NCBI GenBank assembly: GCA_039566865.1
Contig: CM076948.1
Location: forward strand, 10,861,001 to 10,925,000
DNA: 64,000 bases
Reading direction: 5' to 3'
From: Aurelia coerulea
Lineage: Eukaryota > Cnidaria > Scyphozoa > Semaeostomeae > Ulmaridae
The position numbers and the translations under genes were made by a program. Below are positions 11,115 through 23,191 of this stretch, piece after piece. The notes beneath the pieces are model-generated. The model ran no database searches. It saw nothing but the letters and a program-made list of their open reading frames with translations, and was not told where the DNA came from. Every line of letters starts with the position of its first letter. Within the stretch, counting starts at the first letter, position 1.

Positions 11115-12596
11115 CTATAATTTCACAATTTAAAATTCGAGTCACCAAGCTTTATATCAGGTTTACGGTGTGCTCTTAAAAGGAAAGTAGAACAATTAGC
11201 ATGATTGACACAACTGTTGGCACGTTTCTTATAAAAAAAAATAAGATGCTCATCAAGAGTTGAGTTTCTTGACATTTCCAAAATCCCGGCTTCGTGTACC
11301 TATCATATCGAATAGAAAGACGTATGTACCTAACGTACAAAGAGCAGATATTCCAAGAAACACAGTACCTCTAGATGTTACAGGGATGTCACTGTGAAGA
11401 GAGATATTTTCATTCTATTTGCACCTTTTCGTTTGCAACAGAGGCCTCTAGAGGAAAGTAAACACTTTACAAATGTTACAACCTGTTCTATGTTGTTCTT
11501 TTTAGATTCTCTATTTGCTAAGGCAAGAATTTTCCTTATTGTTTGCATCGTTAGGCCCATTCACTGCAGTAGGAAAACAAACCTCCCGTATAGACTTATC
11601 ACAATTGCTTTATTTCTGGTTCCCTTCGAGTTTCCTGGAGTAGTAAGTCTGTATTGTAATGTTACTGTAGTAACAAGTGTAATGATGTAATAAGTCCGCT
11701 ATACGGCCGGAGTTAATATATGCAAAAAGCTCATTGTTTTAGCATTAGCCAATGAAATTGAAGAAGGAGCCTCGTAGGCACCAGGGTAACAACTGGCTGC
11801 CCATTGTTACCCTGGGTTCGAGGTTGGATGCTAGTAGATGTGCAGCAGCTGCTTTTTACAGCCCTGACAACTTCTGCAAATTCTCAAACGTACTTCTGCT
11901 ACAGGGTGCCCTGGAAGGCAGGTGTTCACTGCTGGGGGTGTCCGACTAAAGCCTCTTGAAATATCGCCTAAATTGGGTATGTTTTTGAAATAGTTATCAT
12001 CCATGCAATGAAATGATATTCAGTTCCTTACTTTATGTCGCAAATATGTCAAATTGATGTGCAACACCTCGCAAAGGAAAGTCCCCAATGCGCAATTGAC
12101 AATCATCATTTTCCTAATCGCCAATTTTTCAGGAGTGATGAAAGTTCGTCGCGCTGTGGGAACGACGTAGTGAAGAAGCTTTTACGCTATTCACTTGAAA
12201 TTAAAATAACGAGGATGGTGAAACTTTGACTCATCAGCGCTTTCCTATCACTCTTCAAAATCGTCCAAGGAGTGCTGTTTCCAAATAACGGAACTTTATT
12301 CGTTAAAGTTTGAACCGAACAGAAGCGACCAATGTGAGTGGGAACGCCGGGGTGACGAAGCAAAAGCGATGGGAGCGCTAACGGCCCAATTACACTCCCT
12401 CGGATTTTAGATTTCGAATCCGAGTTCGTTGTACACTGTTCGGATGCAAACGCTCGGAACTAACATTCAAAAGTTTACATCTAAATTGACATGTTGTGAA
12501 GCTTTGTTTTTTCATCTGAATTCGGATTCTGAACAGAAAAGCTCCGTACAAAATAAGCCAATTAGAATTTAGAATAATGATCCGTGATCCGACAGC
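11115..12596. other. Intron 4, left part
   Basis: No gene on either strand. It contains a 60-base palindrome at 11769-11827 and a sequence near 12396-12470 with a TTCGGATGCAAACG-like phrase resembling the ends of the element at 62827-63143. Confidence 0.45.
11769..11827. repeat. Short palindrome with CCAGGGTAACAA ends
   Basis: GCCTCGTAGGCACCAGGGTAAC is mirrored by GTTACCCTGGGTTCGAGGTT. The outer sequence resembles the AACCTCGTTCCCAGGGT ends seen at 5766, so it may be a solo end pair of that family. Confidence 0.55.
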
Positions 12597-13846
12597 AGCA
12601 AGGGCAGATTTTGTAATACAATAGCCCCTGTTTTCTTTTGATTGACACCTCAATTCAAAGTGACTAGCGATCGCAGACAAAAGAATTCTTTCAACCAGTA
12701 ATTCAGAACAAACAAAGCCGCAAAAGTTTCTCTGAAACCCACATAGCTATCGCGCACGTTGTGCATTCCAGACATTGTTTTTAAGAGCAAACTTGAGTAT
12801 ATATCGAAAGAAGAACGATATATCTACACCTACCTTAGCCATTTTATTTCTTTGGTTCAGAAGCTGAGCAGTAAATGCTTTAATTACACCAAAAAAAGGA
12901 GAATTGAATCACCTCCCAATCGGCTTTTGAACCAAACAAATTACATGCCCGAGGCAGATGTGTAGCTATCTCCTTCTTCTTTCGATCTATGCTCATATTT
13001 TTTCTTTTAGCATACGGCATGAAACTGTGTCGTATTGGCCTTCCGTTTAGACTGCAGTAGTGTCCCGCATATAAGAAACACAAATTTAAGAAACACAGAC
13101 CCTGATTTTCAAAATAATACCCCATTTTATAAGAAACTTGTTCAGGTCTGAAAAAAAGCTTGTTTCTTATTTAAAAATTATGGATTGAAACCTTGGAATT
13201 TTTCAGCTTTCCAGTTGTATTGAACTGTACCTATTCAAATGAAAAAAAATAATTTTGTATGCAAAAAGCACCTTCCTGAAATAACTGTAGGCCTAGCATT
13301 TTCTGGAAGTGAAAATTTACAAATACAATTCAAAATAATAATCATCAATAGAGATCATGTCTGGTTGAACAGCATATGATTTTTGTAATAAGAAACTTTA
13401 CCCTGATTTGCAAGTTTATCTCATTTTATAAGAAACGCATCAGACCTGAAATTGAAAAAGTTGTTTCTTATATGCAGGACACTACTGTATGCCGGCTAGG
13501 CGAATACGGCATCATTCCATGTCGGATTCACATCGAGGCGAAAATCTGGCAAATAAGAGCATGCGCCTTGATAAATCCTCGCTCTGCGCATGGTCAAAAC
13601 ATATCGTAATCATTTTGTGCCAGTTTAGTGTAAACGGTAATTCTGTTTGAACAGAGAAACCAATACGGCACAGTTTTATGCCGTATTCGTTCAGCTACCT
13701 TGGTTTCAGAGAAAATTTGCGGCTTTGCTTGTTTTGAATTACGGGTTGAGAGAATTTCCTTTGTCTGCGATCGCTAATCGTTTTGAATTGCAGTGTCAAT
13801 CAAAAGCAACTCATGCAATTGTCTTACAATATCTGTCCTTGTTTCC
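12597..13846. mobile_element. Inverted-end element, GGGCAGATTTTGTAATACAATAG family
   Basis: The left end (CAAGGGCAGATTTTGTAATA, then the CTCAATTCAAAGTGACTAGC block) is mirrored at 13715-13846. The arms are roughly 150-200 bases. A second, larger copy is at 47521-49111. The interior holds another inverted-end element (13054-13487). No transposase was seen. Confidence 0.7.
13054..13487. mobile_element. Nested MITE with TATAAGAAAC repeats
   Basis: Ends CAGTAGTGTCCCGCATATAA and the inverse (TTATATGCAGGACACTACTG). The motif TATAAGAAAC or its complement recurs near both ends and inside (13067, 13127, 13425, 13463). It resembles the element at 50497-50883 in this motif, though the outermost ends differ. 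Confidence 0.7.
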
Positions 13847-16429
13847 GACAGCACAAACAGGCCCCACTACCATTGCTGAGTCGTGACAATAACCACACAC
13901 ATTCTACTAGAAATCAAATCAGGGAAGAGAACTGATGAGAGTTGGCACATAAAGATTCTACTGGGTTTTGAAAATGGAGAAATTACACCAGGGACATCCG
14001 TGTAAACATGAGATGGATCTCAGCATACAGTACGCCACTTAGATGAAAGTGTATTTTCTTTCACCTCTATTGTTGAATTTCCCCATTTTTGGCTGTTGAT
14101 TGAGGTTGAAGTAAATTCTTAATAGAAATTCGAACAAGCTTTTGGCAAGAAAATTATGAACATTATATAATGTCGTATGCTACCAAAAACACTGTTATGA
14201 ACTCATAGCGAAATGTTGAGTACAATAGAGTAAGGATGCAATGTTGAGGATAAGATATTTTACAAAGATGAAAATGCAATCAAGAATGAAGAGAAAAAAA
14301 AGGAATCGAAAAAACGGCAAAGAGAGTATTTAATGAGTTTCGAACATCGAGAAAATTTGGAAACAATTTAGAGACGTAAGAACCGGGGGGCACTGGGGCA
14401 TGTGCTCCCCCATATCTTGCAATAAACAAAGAAGTGTCCCTTATATTTCAGGAAGTGCCCCTTTAGCCAGTGTCGTGCCCCCCCCAAAGTTTGAGATGCT
14501 TCCTACGTCCCCGGAAACATGGTTTGTTTAGGTATATTCGTAAGGTAAATCATATGCCCTACATTATGAGGCACATTCTGTGTATGACCTGGGAAACGGA
14601 TTTCCTACGCAAAGAAATGAGGAAGCAAATGAAAGGCGAGGTTGCTTCTAACCCTTTAGAGAGTCGAAGAAAGGAATCCGCTCCAAAGTGTTTGATATAG
14701 GTGGAGTAGCCATTTATTTTTCCTTGCAGTCTCTAACAAAATGTGGACGTGTTTAGAAATGATATTCACACTCCTCCCCCAGTAACTCTGGTTGCCGTTC
14801 CTCAGTTTTTCTTTCAATTTAGATTTCTTATCTGGAGGCTCTCATTCGATTTTGAGGAGGGAAACAGATTTGTCCACTAAGAAATTGATTAATGCAGAAC
14901 TACTTGTTCAAGAATTCAGGATATTGGGTATTGACACTTTTTCAATTCAGTGAATGAAAAGTCGTACATATTAAACTCCCGTGAGTCTTATAATTCAAAT
15001 GATTCGTTCAAAGTCGGAGACGGTAAGCTTCAAAATAAACTTGCTGTCCTTGCCATCGGATGTTTTGACAAGTCGGTATGGGATCAATCTTAAGCGTGAA
15101 GTTGAAGACTTTCCCGGCAAACTGAAAACAAGATTCGTAGCTGTAACAAGACCCAATTAAACCTTACCCATGGCTAAGAGGGCAACTATGACAACAATTG
15201 GAACCTTCAGCTACAAACGCGTCTCCCTATCCCTGGTAAGCAAAGAACAACGAAGCACAAAGGGAGAGCTAAATCAACAAGAGCAGCGAAAGCACGAGAG
15301 TGCAATATGGGCAGCTAAATCATTTACAGTATAGTAAAAAAAAACTAAGAGAAAAGGAAACACGCAAGGAGCGCACTGAAGGCAGCAAGAGCAAAGCATG
15401 CAAAGAAGGGATAGTGAAGGAGTGAGAAGAAAAGCGACAATGAGGGCAGAGGAGAGAGGATATTGGCCAACGAGTTAACTGGATAGATCGAGGAGATCTT
15501 ACGGGTCTGTAGAATTTATCAACAGAGAAAGTAGTTAGCATGGAGAAGGTATAAACAGTGAACGAAGAGATGAGGGGGAGGAGTTTAATCAAACAGTGAT
15601 CAAAGGAGAAAAGAAAGGTCGAAAGAAGTGGAATACAGGGATACTTAGAGCATATATGAAATAGAACTGTACTCAGTAAGGGGCAGCACATTGTGCATAA
15701 GAAATGAGGAAATTTCACAAACAAATAAGATCCTGAATATTAGAATAGAACTGAAGTGAGAGAAAAGGACAGAGTTGGTATGAAAGGTTTATAATAAGTT
15801 TTGAATTATGGAAAATGCACCACAGGGTATACAGGAGAAGCATTAGAGAGACTGCAATGGACCTTCTTTAAAATATGCTACCACAATGAATACAGTATAT
15901 TTTTTGGAGATCCATAGCTGAATTGCGCCTTTCTGAATGTTATTTTTTCTGTTCATAATGAATTAAAACTAACCAATCTAAATGCGTAAATACTGTAACG
16001 CTCTCGGCGTAGGAAGACACAAGGTCATCTGGCTTCCACCAAGAACGGTACTTACAGTTTACAAATACAACTTCAAAAATAAAACAGAAAAATAAAGCAA
16101 TACTAGGACAAAAAAATACAAACGGTCAAAAGAAAAAAAGGGGACTGGAAGCTCCACAACAAACCATGCAATGGGTCTAGTCCTTAATGGACTTCTACCA
16201 GTTTTGTACCATCAAATCACAACTGGACGGTACAATGACGATGGACGTCCAGCACTTAGAAAATTTAGGGGTTTGGTGTTAAACTGTCTGGAAGATATGA
16301 AGGAGAGCTGCTAGATGATTTCGATATTTCAAATTGCTTTAATCCACGGACACTAACATGCCATCCAAGCGAAAGGACAAAGAAACCCCCTCCCCTCACC
16401 CAGGCAACACGCGAACACTCACGATCAAT
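13847..16429. other. Intron 4, middle: no gene seen
   Basis: Mostly unique-looking AT-rich DNA. It includes a short pair of GGGGGCAC-type C/G runs near 14384-14490 and the purine-rich tract listed separately. No domain or exon is supported. Confidence 0.45.
15240..15790 (+). repeat. Purine-rich low-complexity tract
   Basis: The plus strand is strongly enriched in A and G over about 550 bases (for example GAGAAAAGGAAACACGCAAG), interrupted by short mixed segments. The 134-codon minus frame here is a Ser/Leu/Phe-rich reading of the complementary pyrimidine strand and is not called. Confidence 0.6.
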
Positions 16430-16591
16430 AGACGATTACGCTAAAGATGGCGGCAAGGAACTTTTTACCAAGATGCCCAAGATGCACTGCGTTCTTTAAT
16501 CGAATTCCTATAGAATCGTTAAAGATTCGTTATTCGAATGCAATGCATCTTGGTAAAAAGTTCCTCCCCGCAATCTTTAGCGGAATCGTGT
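16430..16591. mobile_element. Palindromic MITE, second copy of the 492 family
   Basis: AGACGATTACGCTAAAGATG at the left and the inverse (CTTTAGCGGAATCGT) at the right, with the same inner GGAACTTTTTACCAAGATGC pairing. It carries a small local duplication (CCAAGATG twice). A weaker relative seems to lie at about 17999-18093, overlapping the region next to exon 4. Confidence 0.8.
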
Positions 16592-17089
16592 ATTTAACCA
16601 GTTTGTTTTTTCAATGCACTCAATTGTTGTTTCGATAATTATCCTGTTGTCCATCATACTAATATTGGAACTTCCGTAAAGAAGCAATTTGCACAAGGTT
16701 TCTAAATCCAGGTTTGCGATATCAATGCCGGCCACTTCTGTGACAGAGTCAAAGAGATCCTCTCTCGCAATTGGTTAAAGCGGAAAATGTTAATTTGCAA
16801 AGCGGATTGGAATACATTCGTAACTGAAAACCTAACAACGTTTTGGAAAGAAAATGATGACAATTGTGGTAATGTCATATGCTAGCAAAAGTATTTTTGA
16901 GAATTCTAACAGAAATAATGGCGATTCTGGGAGGTGCGGCAAAGTACAGAGTAAGTATGCAGTAACAGTTTGAAGGGCAATAGTTTATAAAGAGTGCACA
17001 GAAAGAGCAATGCAAAATGAAGAGGTAAAAAGAAAAGACAGATGCGGTAAGGGTTTGTAATAAGTTTCGAAAACGGAGAAAGCATGGCT

Positions 17090-17365
17090 GGGACATGATT
17101 GTAAGCAAAACGAGTGTTGCTCTTGCCCGTCTCGAAAGTCTCCCCCCCCCCTTAACTCTCAATTTTCAAAGAAATAATGATTTTTTACTCATTTTATTTT
17201 ACTTTTTCCCATTTTTGAGACCCAGAAAGGTAATCCAGAATTTCAGGAAACCATCATAAATAACTAAAAATGATTGACCCAAAAAAATAATGTTTGATCA
17301 AATTTTAAACCCAAAAGAGTAACCAGGCACCCCTATCCTAAATATATAAGAATACCCCCCCATAG
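17090..17365. mobile_element. Diverged fragment of the GGGTACTC/GGGTCT MITE
   Basis: The right end GGCACCCCTATCCTAAATAT followed by a C run, and inner phrases such as TTTTGAGACCCAGAAA and TTGACCCAAAAAAATAAT, match the element at 36359-36802. The left end is reduced to a C run near 17142, and no target duplication is visible. Confidence 0.6.
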
Positions 17366-17500
17366 GAAAGGAGATAAGACTGAATATATATTTCTCCCTT
17401 AGTGACTGGCGCACAAAAATTTAGCTTTCCATACACTTGAATGCCAATTACCACGGCGGGACAGCGTGGCGCCGCAGGTGAGGCCCAACAAGCCTAGTAT

Positions 17501-17521
17501 TGTATATATATATATATATGT
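17501..17521. repeat. (TA)n microsatellite
   Basis: About ten TA units in a row. Confidence 0.85.
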
Positions 17522-18191
17522 ATCGTAAACTAAATAATTAGAACTATTTTACTCTGTGTTTAATAAAAATTCTATGTTTGTTTAGTAGGTAGGCATCAAT
17601 TAGCTGTAACCTATCTATTTCTAAACGCCTACTATAAAGAAATTAATCATAATAATAATAACAATAAATTATGTTCAGAATGTCAACGGTTAGTTAGTAT
17701 TACTCAAGAATAAAGGGTTCAACGACATAGTTGCCAAAATATCCTTGCATTTGATTTTTCTTGATACTTCTTCAACATAGTATTAGAGTTTCTTAAAATT
17801 CTGGCCATCTCAGTGCTAGTTTCTTATAAATTCGTTTCTTCTAAAAAAAACATATATTTAACCTCTGCAAAAAGGACTGCATTTTGTCCCTAAGTTTACT
17901 GTCCAATTTTGTATCGATTTTCTCTTCTTCTCTTCCACTCGAATCTATGATACACCTAATAAAAACTTTTCGAGGATATAATATTCCTATTATGACTTTA
18001 AAGAACGCTATTGCCTTCTTTGAGAATGGTAGCCAAAACCAATGTACACAATTTCGTTCTTTGTGAAATGTTCCTTGCTGCCATCTTTAGCATAAAAGTA
18101 TACGGTGGTAGCAATCTCAATAACAATTTTAAATACAGGATATAACAGGATACAACAGTGATATTACGAATAACAACGAAAAAGGCCATAC

Positions 18192-18281
18192 CATTTCTGA
18201 TAAGTTCTCTCAGTACTTCAGCACAAAGGTGACATTTATTACGGTCTTCTGTGGTGTTTGCTTCATCCTCTATCCCCGCAT
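18192..18281 (-). CDS. ESRP-like protein, exon 4
   Basis: A 90-base exon with acceptor GTTTATCTTAG and donor G|GTATGG. It enters and leaves in phase 1; the first codon is completed by the G of exon 3 (GAT, Asp). It codes AGIEDEANTTEDRNK followed by CHLCAEVLRELIRN, a probable amphipathic helix with a CxxC pair. In ESRP this corresponds to the last helix of the ribonuclease-H-like domain (the human GNIILAMI region, from memory). In active DEDDh exonucleases this place carries the HxGIxD motif; here Asp replaces the His, so nuclease activity is not expected. Confidence 0.65.
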
Positions 18282-18644
18282 CTAAGATAAACACGTTGAA
18301 TTTTTATATTATATAAACACGAGTTCTACAACAGCAAAAAAGAAAATCGTGCTTGAGAAAATTGTGGGACTACGCCACAAATACAGGATGAATATAAGTA
18401 CTCAGACAATTTTAACAGACTGAATAACGTAGTGTCGAAGATATATTTCTGAAAGGTTAGGTATGTCTTTCAAATTGTTTTTAAAACTTTTTCTGAAGTA
18501 GCTTGAAAAGAGATTAAAGAACGCACTACTTTCGATTTTATCTGTTTACGCATGGCTTACGAGGCAAAGTAATGGTGGTCTATTTCAACATCTTTGAAAG
18601 ACAAAGGATGTCAAATGTCATGATTCGAAGGCAGAAAATATAAG

Positions 18645-18970
18645 AAAGGGCTTGTTGAGAGGAGATGTAATTATCAAAACAAAGGGATTTCTCCAATGAT
18701 TAATCAAGCAGGAAAAGTGAATAAACCAAGCCTTAAGAGATGCCATGAAACCTGGATGGCTACTTCATTCATCTTGCATATGAAAAGGTTTGTTAAGAGG
18801 AGATGTAAGTGTCAATTGAAAAAAGGGGTTTTTCCACTGATTAATTAACCAGCAAATGAAACTTAACCAAGCCTTATGAGATGCCCTGAAACTGGATGGC
18901 TATTTCAATCCTCCTGCATATGAAATGGCCTTGTTGACAGCAGATGCAATTGTCGATTGAGAATAGAAGG
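18645..18970. repeat. About 140-bp tandem repeat, 2.3 copies (intron 3)
   Basis: The phrase CTTGTTGAGAGGAGATGTAA recurs at 18651, 18789 and 18930 with changes. Between them GATGCCNTGAAACNTGGATGGCTA-like blocks also repeat. Copies are diverged. Confidence 0.7.
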
Positions 18971-19480
18971 ATAGTCAATACATCTACCTAAGGAATTTTC
19001 TATTGCAAAATCTGTGCAATTGGCATTACACTCAGTGCAAACTTTCGAATGTAATCCAATACTTCACGTTCAACTCCTGCATAAACCTTTTCAAAATTTA
19101 CATCATTTCTTTTGAATTATGAACTTTGCCTTAATATGATGTAGGGCTAAATCCCAAAAGCGTACATTGCTCTCCGCAATGCATGAATGGCTTTGTAAGT
19201 ATATTTGCATCAACTGTCACGGTATAGATTTCTGGCAATACTTGGATTCGCAACCTTTGCCTCGAATTAAAAACAATTTGTGAAAAGGTCTATTAGTTGT
19301 ATCAAATGCCACGGCAGAATTCTAGAGCTATGAACAACGTTCCAGTCCCCTTTCGCATGCATGAAGAGCTGGTTAGCTATCATCCAGGTTGCAAGCAACT
19401 ACTACTACTACTGTATTACTGCCATTTATGGTGGATTGAATGAAACATTTATAAAAATAGGCATGGGTATATCGTCAAAC

Positions 19481-19694
19481 CTGCAGCAATCTCCTTCAAT
19501 GTTGCGAATTCGTCTTTTCCTGACCACTTGCGATATTCTTTCCTCACGTCATAAAATTCAAAGAAAAATTTTTCCAATTTGATGCCCAGCCGGACGCAAT
19601 GAGGATGCAGACACTGGCGAAAGTGTAGAATCCCATCGGAAATAAAGCATACTGTGGAACCATCTGATGAAAGTGCCTCTATCTTGGTTTCAAT
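19481..19694 (-). CDS. ESRP-like protein, exon 3
   Basis: A 214-base exon with a good polypyrimidine acceptor (TTTTATTCTTGTATAG) and donor G|GTTTGACG; it enters in phase 0 and leaves in phase 1. It codes 71 residues and is the most diagnostic part of the gene. VCFISDGILHFRQCLHP matches the ESRP block CxCTDGQLHxRQxLHP, and FFFEFYDVRKEYRK matches its FYSFFDLRKEFKK block. It ends in an acidic/Lys helix ending TLKEIAA. The same fold in active exonucleases of the ERI type has a second Asp after the TDG turn; here it is His, so the domain is probably a non-catalytic binding or scaffold module. It lies 1.2 kb upstream of exon 4. Confidence 0.75.
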
Positions 19695-19724
19695 CTATAC
19701 AAGAATAAAAAAAGATGAATAAAT

Positions 19725-20152
19725 CTATCTATCAATCAATCAGCCATTGAATCAATCATTCAATCAATGAATTATTAAATCAGTCAGAAAATTGGTCATT
19801 AAATCAACCAGTTACTAAATTAATCAAGAAACCAATTATTAGCTAAATAGGAAAATCAATCATTGAATTTATCTGAAAATCAGTCATTGAATCGATTAGA
19901 AAATCAGTCATTGAATCAATCAAGAAACCAATTACTAACTAAATAGGAAAATCAATCATTGAATTAATCTGAAAATCAGTGACTGAATCGATTAGAAAAT
20001 CAGTCATTGAATCAATCTGCTATCAAATCAATCAAGAAACCAATTACTAACTAAATCAGAAAATCGATCATTGAATTAATCTGAAATTCAGTTATTGAAT
20101 CAATCAGAAAATCATTCATTGGATTAATCAGTCATTTGATCAATCAAGAAAC
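19725..20152. repeat. AATCAATCATTGAATC degenerate tandem repeat
   Basis: Many loose copies of AATCAGTCATTGAATCAATC and AAGAAACCAATTACTAACTA phrases with a longer period of roughly 110-120 bases. The array resumes at 22438-22490, on the other side of the inserted 2.3-kb element. Confidence 0.75.
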
Positions 20153-20157
20153 CAATT

Positions 20158-22437
20158 CACAGTGATCCAGCAAATGTAATAAATGCTGAAAAATGAGAGT
20201 TCTCAAAAGCAATCCTGCTGTAGCTCATTTGAAAGAGCAATGATTGGCAATCAAAATAAAAGAAAAATTTTTAAAATCGAACCTACGAGAGCCAAGAAAC
20301 AGATTTTTAAAGTTTCAAGAAATCACAAGTTTACAAATTTGATATCGAAAAGACAATTAACACTTGATTTAGGCTAACTTCAAAATTCAATTTCTCTGCT
20401 CAAACAGCTCCGATTCTTGAAATTATTTTTTTTGTTTTGATTGCATACACCTCAGCATTATGTGTGCTTCATTTCATCGAAAACGAATGGAAAATTCTCG
20501 CGAATTTAGCGAATTACTACAAGTACTATATTTGAGGATAAAAACTGATATTTTTTTAGGTAGAAACAGTTGAAAATCTAAAAGACGGGGTCAAACGGTG
20601 TCTTAGCAAAAAATATTACAATTAACTAGAACATGTCTCAAGTGCGTGTGCCAAAGGTTATCTTTGGGAACCTTCTGCAAAAAAATCTATGGCCGTTTTA
20701 GAACGTGTTGTCATTTCTTGAAAATGACATGTGGTCGTTACTGAAACCAGTGTTCTTTTACATTAACTGAATTAATATTTTAGATAATGCCCTAAACTCA
20801 TTTCAAATTAAAGACAAGTCATTCAGCTGAATTCTAGAAACTAGGATGAATTGAAGAAACTTAAAATCGACATACCTTGACATACAGTGGATTGAAGAAC
20901 CAGCAACTCTACTTTTTATTACGTCTGAACCCGACACTGTATCAATAATGTCAAATTCAATTCCGAAGCAGCACGTTCTTTCTTATCACTGTCAGACTAG
21001 ACCTAATGCTTCCTCTTGAGCTTTATTGTCATAGTTGTAGTTGACTGATTTTCCGTACTTTCTTCAGAACGAGAACAAATGGTTATTGATCTGATTGATG
21101 GTTACGAGGACAGGACAAATTTTGCGATTCTGTGGTGCCACTTCAGCGTTTGCCTCGCAGTTTCCGAGACTAAACACACCACTAAGACTGTCAACGTTGA
21201 TAGACTGAAGCTTTTCACCTATGATGTGATGCTTTTCTTAGCAATACATTTTCACTGGGAAGAGAATAATAGATTTCCCCACTGTTCCCCAGATGCTTGT
21301 CCATAACTGGGAGCTGCTTGAAATTCTCAAAAAGGCTATCCGATAGCTGTATTGTTTGAAAGCATTCCTAACGCCTGGAACAAACATGTTCACAGCTTCC
21401 AAATTGAACCAGAATTCAGAGCAAAACAAACGTTTGTGTAACATGACATCCATGACGTTTTGTCAAAATGTTCATAACATCTGTCCCAGATGTAGGAAAA
21501 GCGAGCCATATTCTACAAACTACGGCAAAAGTAAATGAGATCAATCATGATACTAAAACTCAAGAAGAAGCATTGGTGAAGTCTTTACATTTATAACTGT
21601 GATAAGAAAGAATGTTATGCCTCGGAACTGAATTTGATATGATTTTATGCAGTGTTGAAATCAAACGTGACAAAGAGTACAGCTACTGTTTGTTCAATCC
21701 ACTGTACGTTAAGGTATGTCGATTTTAAGTTTCTTCAATTCATCCTAGTTTCTAGAATTAAGCTGAATGACTTGTATTTAATTTGAAATGAGTTTAGGGC
21801 ATTATCTAAAATATACATTCAGTTAATGTAAAAGAAAACTGGTTTCAGAAACGACCACATGTCATTTTCAGGAAATGACCACACTCTCTAAAACAGCCAT
21901 ATAATTTTTTGCAGAAGGTTCCCAAAGATACCCTTTGACACACGCACTCGAGACATGTCCTAGCTAATTGTAATATTTTTTGCTAAGACACCGTTTGACC
22001 CCGTCTTTTAGATTTTCAACTGTTTTTACTTAAATGTCAGTTTTTATCCTCAAATATTGTACTTGTAGATATTCGCCAAATTCGCGAATATTTTTCCATT
22101 CGTTGTCGATGAAATGAAGCACACATAATGCTGAGGTGTATACAATCAAAATAAAAAAATTAAATTCAAGAATCGAAGCTGTGTGAGCAAAGATATTGAA
22201 TTTTGAAGTTAGCCTAAATTGAGTGTTAATTGTCTTTTCGACATCAAATTTGTAAACTTGTGATTTCTTGAAACTTTAAAAATCTGTTTCTTGGCTCTCG
22301 TAGGTTTGATTTTAATAATTTTTCTTTTATTTTGATTGCCAATCATCGCTCTTTCAAATGAGCCATAGCGTGATTGATTTTGAGAACTTTTATGTTTTGG
22401 CATTTATCACATTATTTTGCCATTCTGGATCACTGTG
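20158..22437. mobile_element. Fold-back element with CACAGTG ends and 5-bp target duplication
   Basis: The element starts CACAGTGATCCAG (20158) and ends in the exact inverse CTGGATCACTGTG (22437). CAATT stands directly outside both ends (20153-20157, 22438-22442). Arms of about 835 bases (to ~20991 and from ~21597) are clearly similar but diverged. Removing the element plus one CAATT restores the surrounding AATC tandem repeat in register (CCAATTATTTACTAAATC against CCAATTACTAACTAAATC nearby). The CACAGTG heptamer plus 5-bp duplication is the signature of Transib/RAG-type transposition. The loop holds an exon-like frame. Confidence 0.85.
21068..21306 (+). other. Exon-like open frame in the loop of the CACAGTG element
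   Basis: After a good acceptor-like sequence (CCGTACTTTCTTCAG) a frame runs REQMVIDLIDGYEDRTN, then FAILWCHFSVCLAVSETKHT, and on to a stop at 21306. The composition is protein-like, but I recognise no family and no clear donor. It may be a captured host exon, a remnant of a transposase, or chance. Confidence 0.25.
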
Positions 22438-22528
22438 CAATTATTTACTAAATCAGAAAATCAATCATTGAATCGATTAGAAATTCAGTTAATCATGCAC
22501 TGAAATTCCTTCTTCCAAGTAATCATTT

Positions 22529-22568
22529 AGCATGATTGATTAATTAATTAATTAATTAATTAATTAAT
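22529..22568. repeat. (TTAA)n microsatellite
   Basis: TTAATTAATTAA repeats directly to the right of the AATC array remnant. Confidence 0.85.
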
Positions 22569-23191
22569 AGTCACTTTAGCTTTCAAAAATCTAGACATGA
22601 TTCAGTTTGTGAAGCTTATTTCTGGGTTAGCCGGTGCCTTTTTGAAAAGACTCTTTGTGGGAAACTCAACTCTCAGATCGCAAAAAGCATTAGAAATTCG
22701 AGTACTGGAAAAACATTTTCATTTGTCTGCAGCTTTTTATTCTGCCTGAAGCATACTTCCACTTTTTGTTCTACTTTTATACTCGTTGCTACTTGAGTAA
22801 TGCATATAAACAGAGGCGTAGTAAAACAGTCTATGGTGTATTCACGAAGGTGCAAGAGATCCCCAGCTTTTATGAAACCGAAACTTTCAGTGCTCAAAGT
22901 CTGCTAGAATCAACAAACTTTCAGGATGGGTCAATTCTTATCTTCTTATGAAAAGCACGTGTAAGAGTGGAATCCGTGGCTAAATCACTAACTGAAAGTA
23001 CAAAATTAATTTCAATAAATTTTGCACATCCGCCTTTAATGAATAACGGTCAATGTGAATGTTCCTCTGCCACATAAATCGGGTAGCGATGGCAGCAATG
23101 AAAACAAATTTTGAAGGAAACAATAGGATCAATGTGTAAGGAGATCCAATGAAACTGTTTCTTCCAGATAATAGCGGGTGTCTCAGATAAG

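Noticed and set aside
15320..15724. 134-codon minus-strand frame
   Set aside because: It is the pyrimidine side of the purine-rich tract and is low complexity.
20158..20200. Complete recombination signal (heptamer, 12/23 spacer, nonamer)
   Set aside because: Only the heptamer CACAGTG is convincing; no good ACAAAAACC-like nonamer is found at 12 or 23 bases at both ends.
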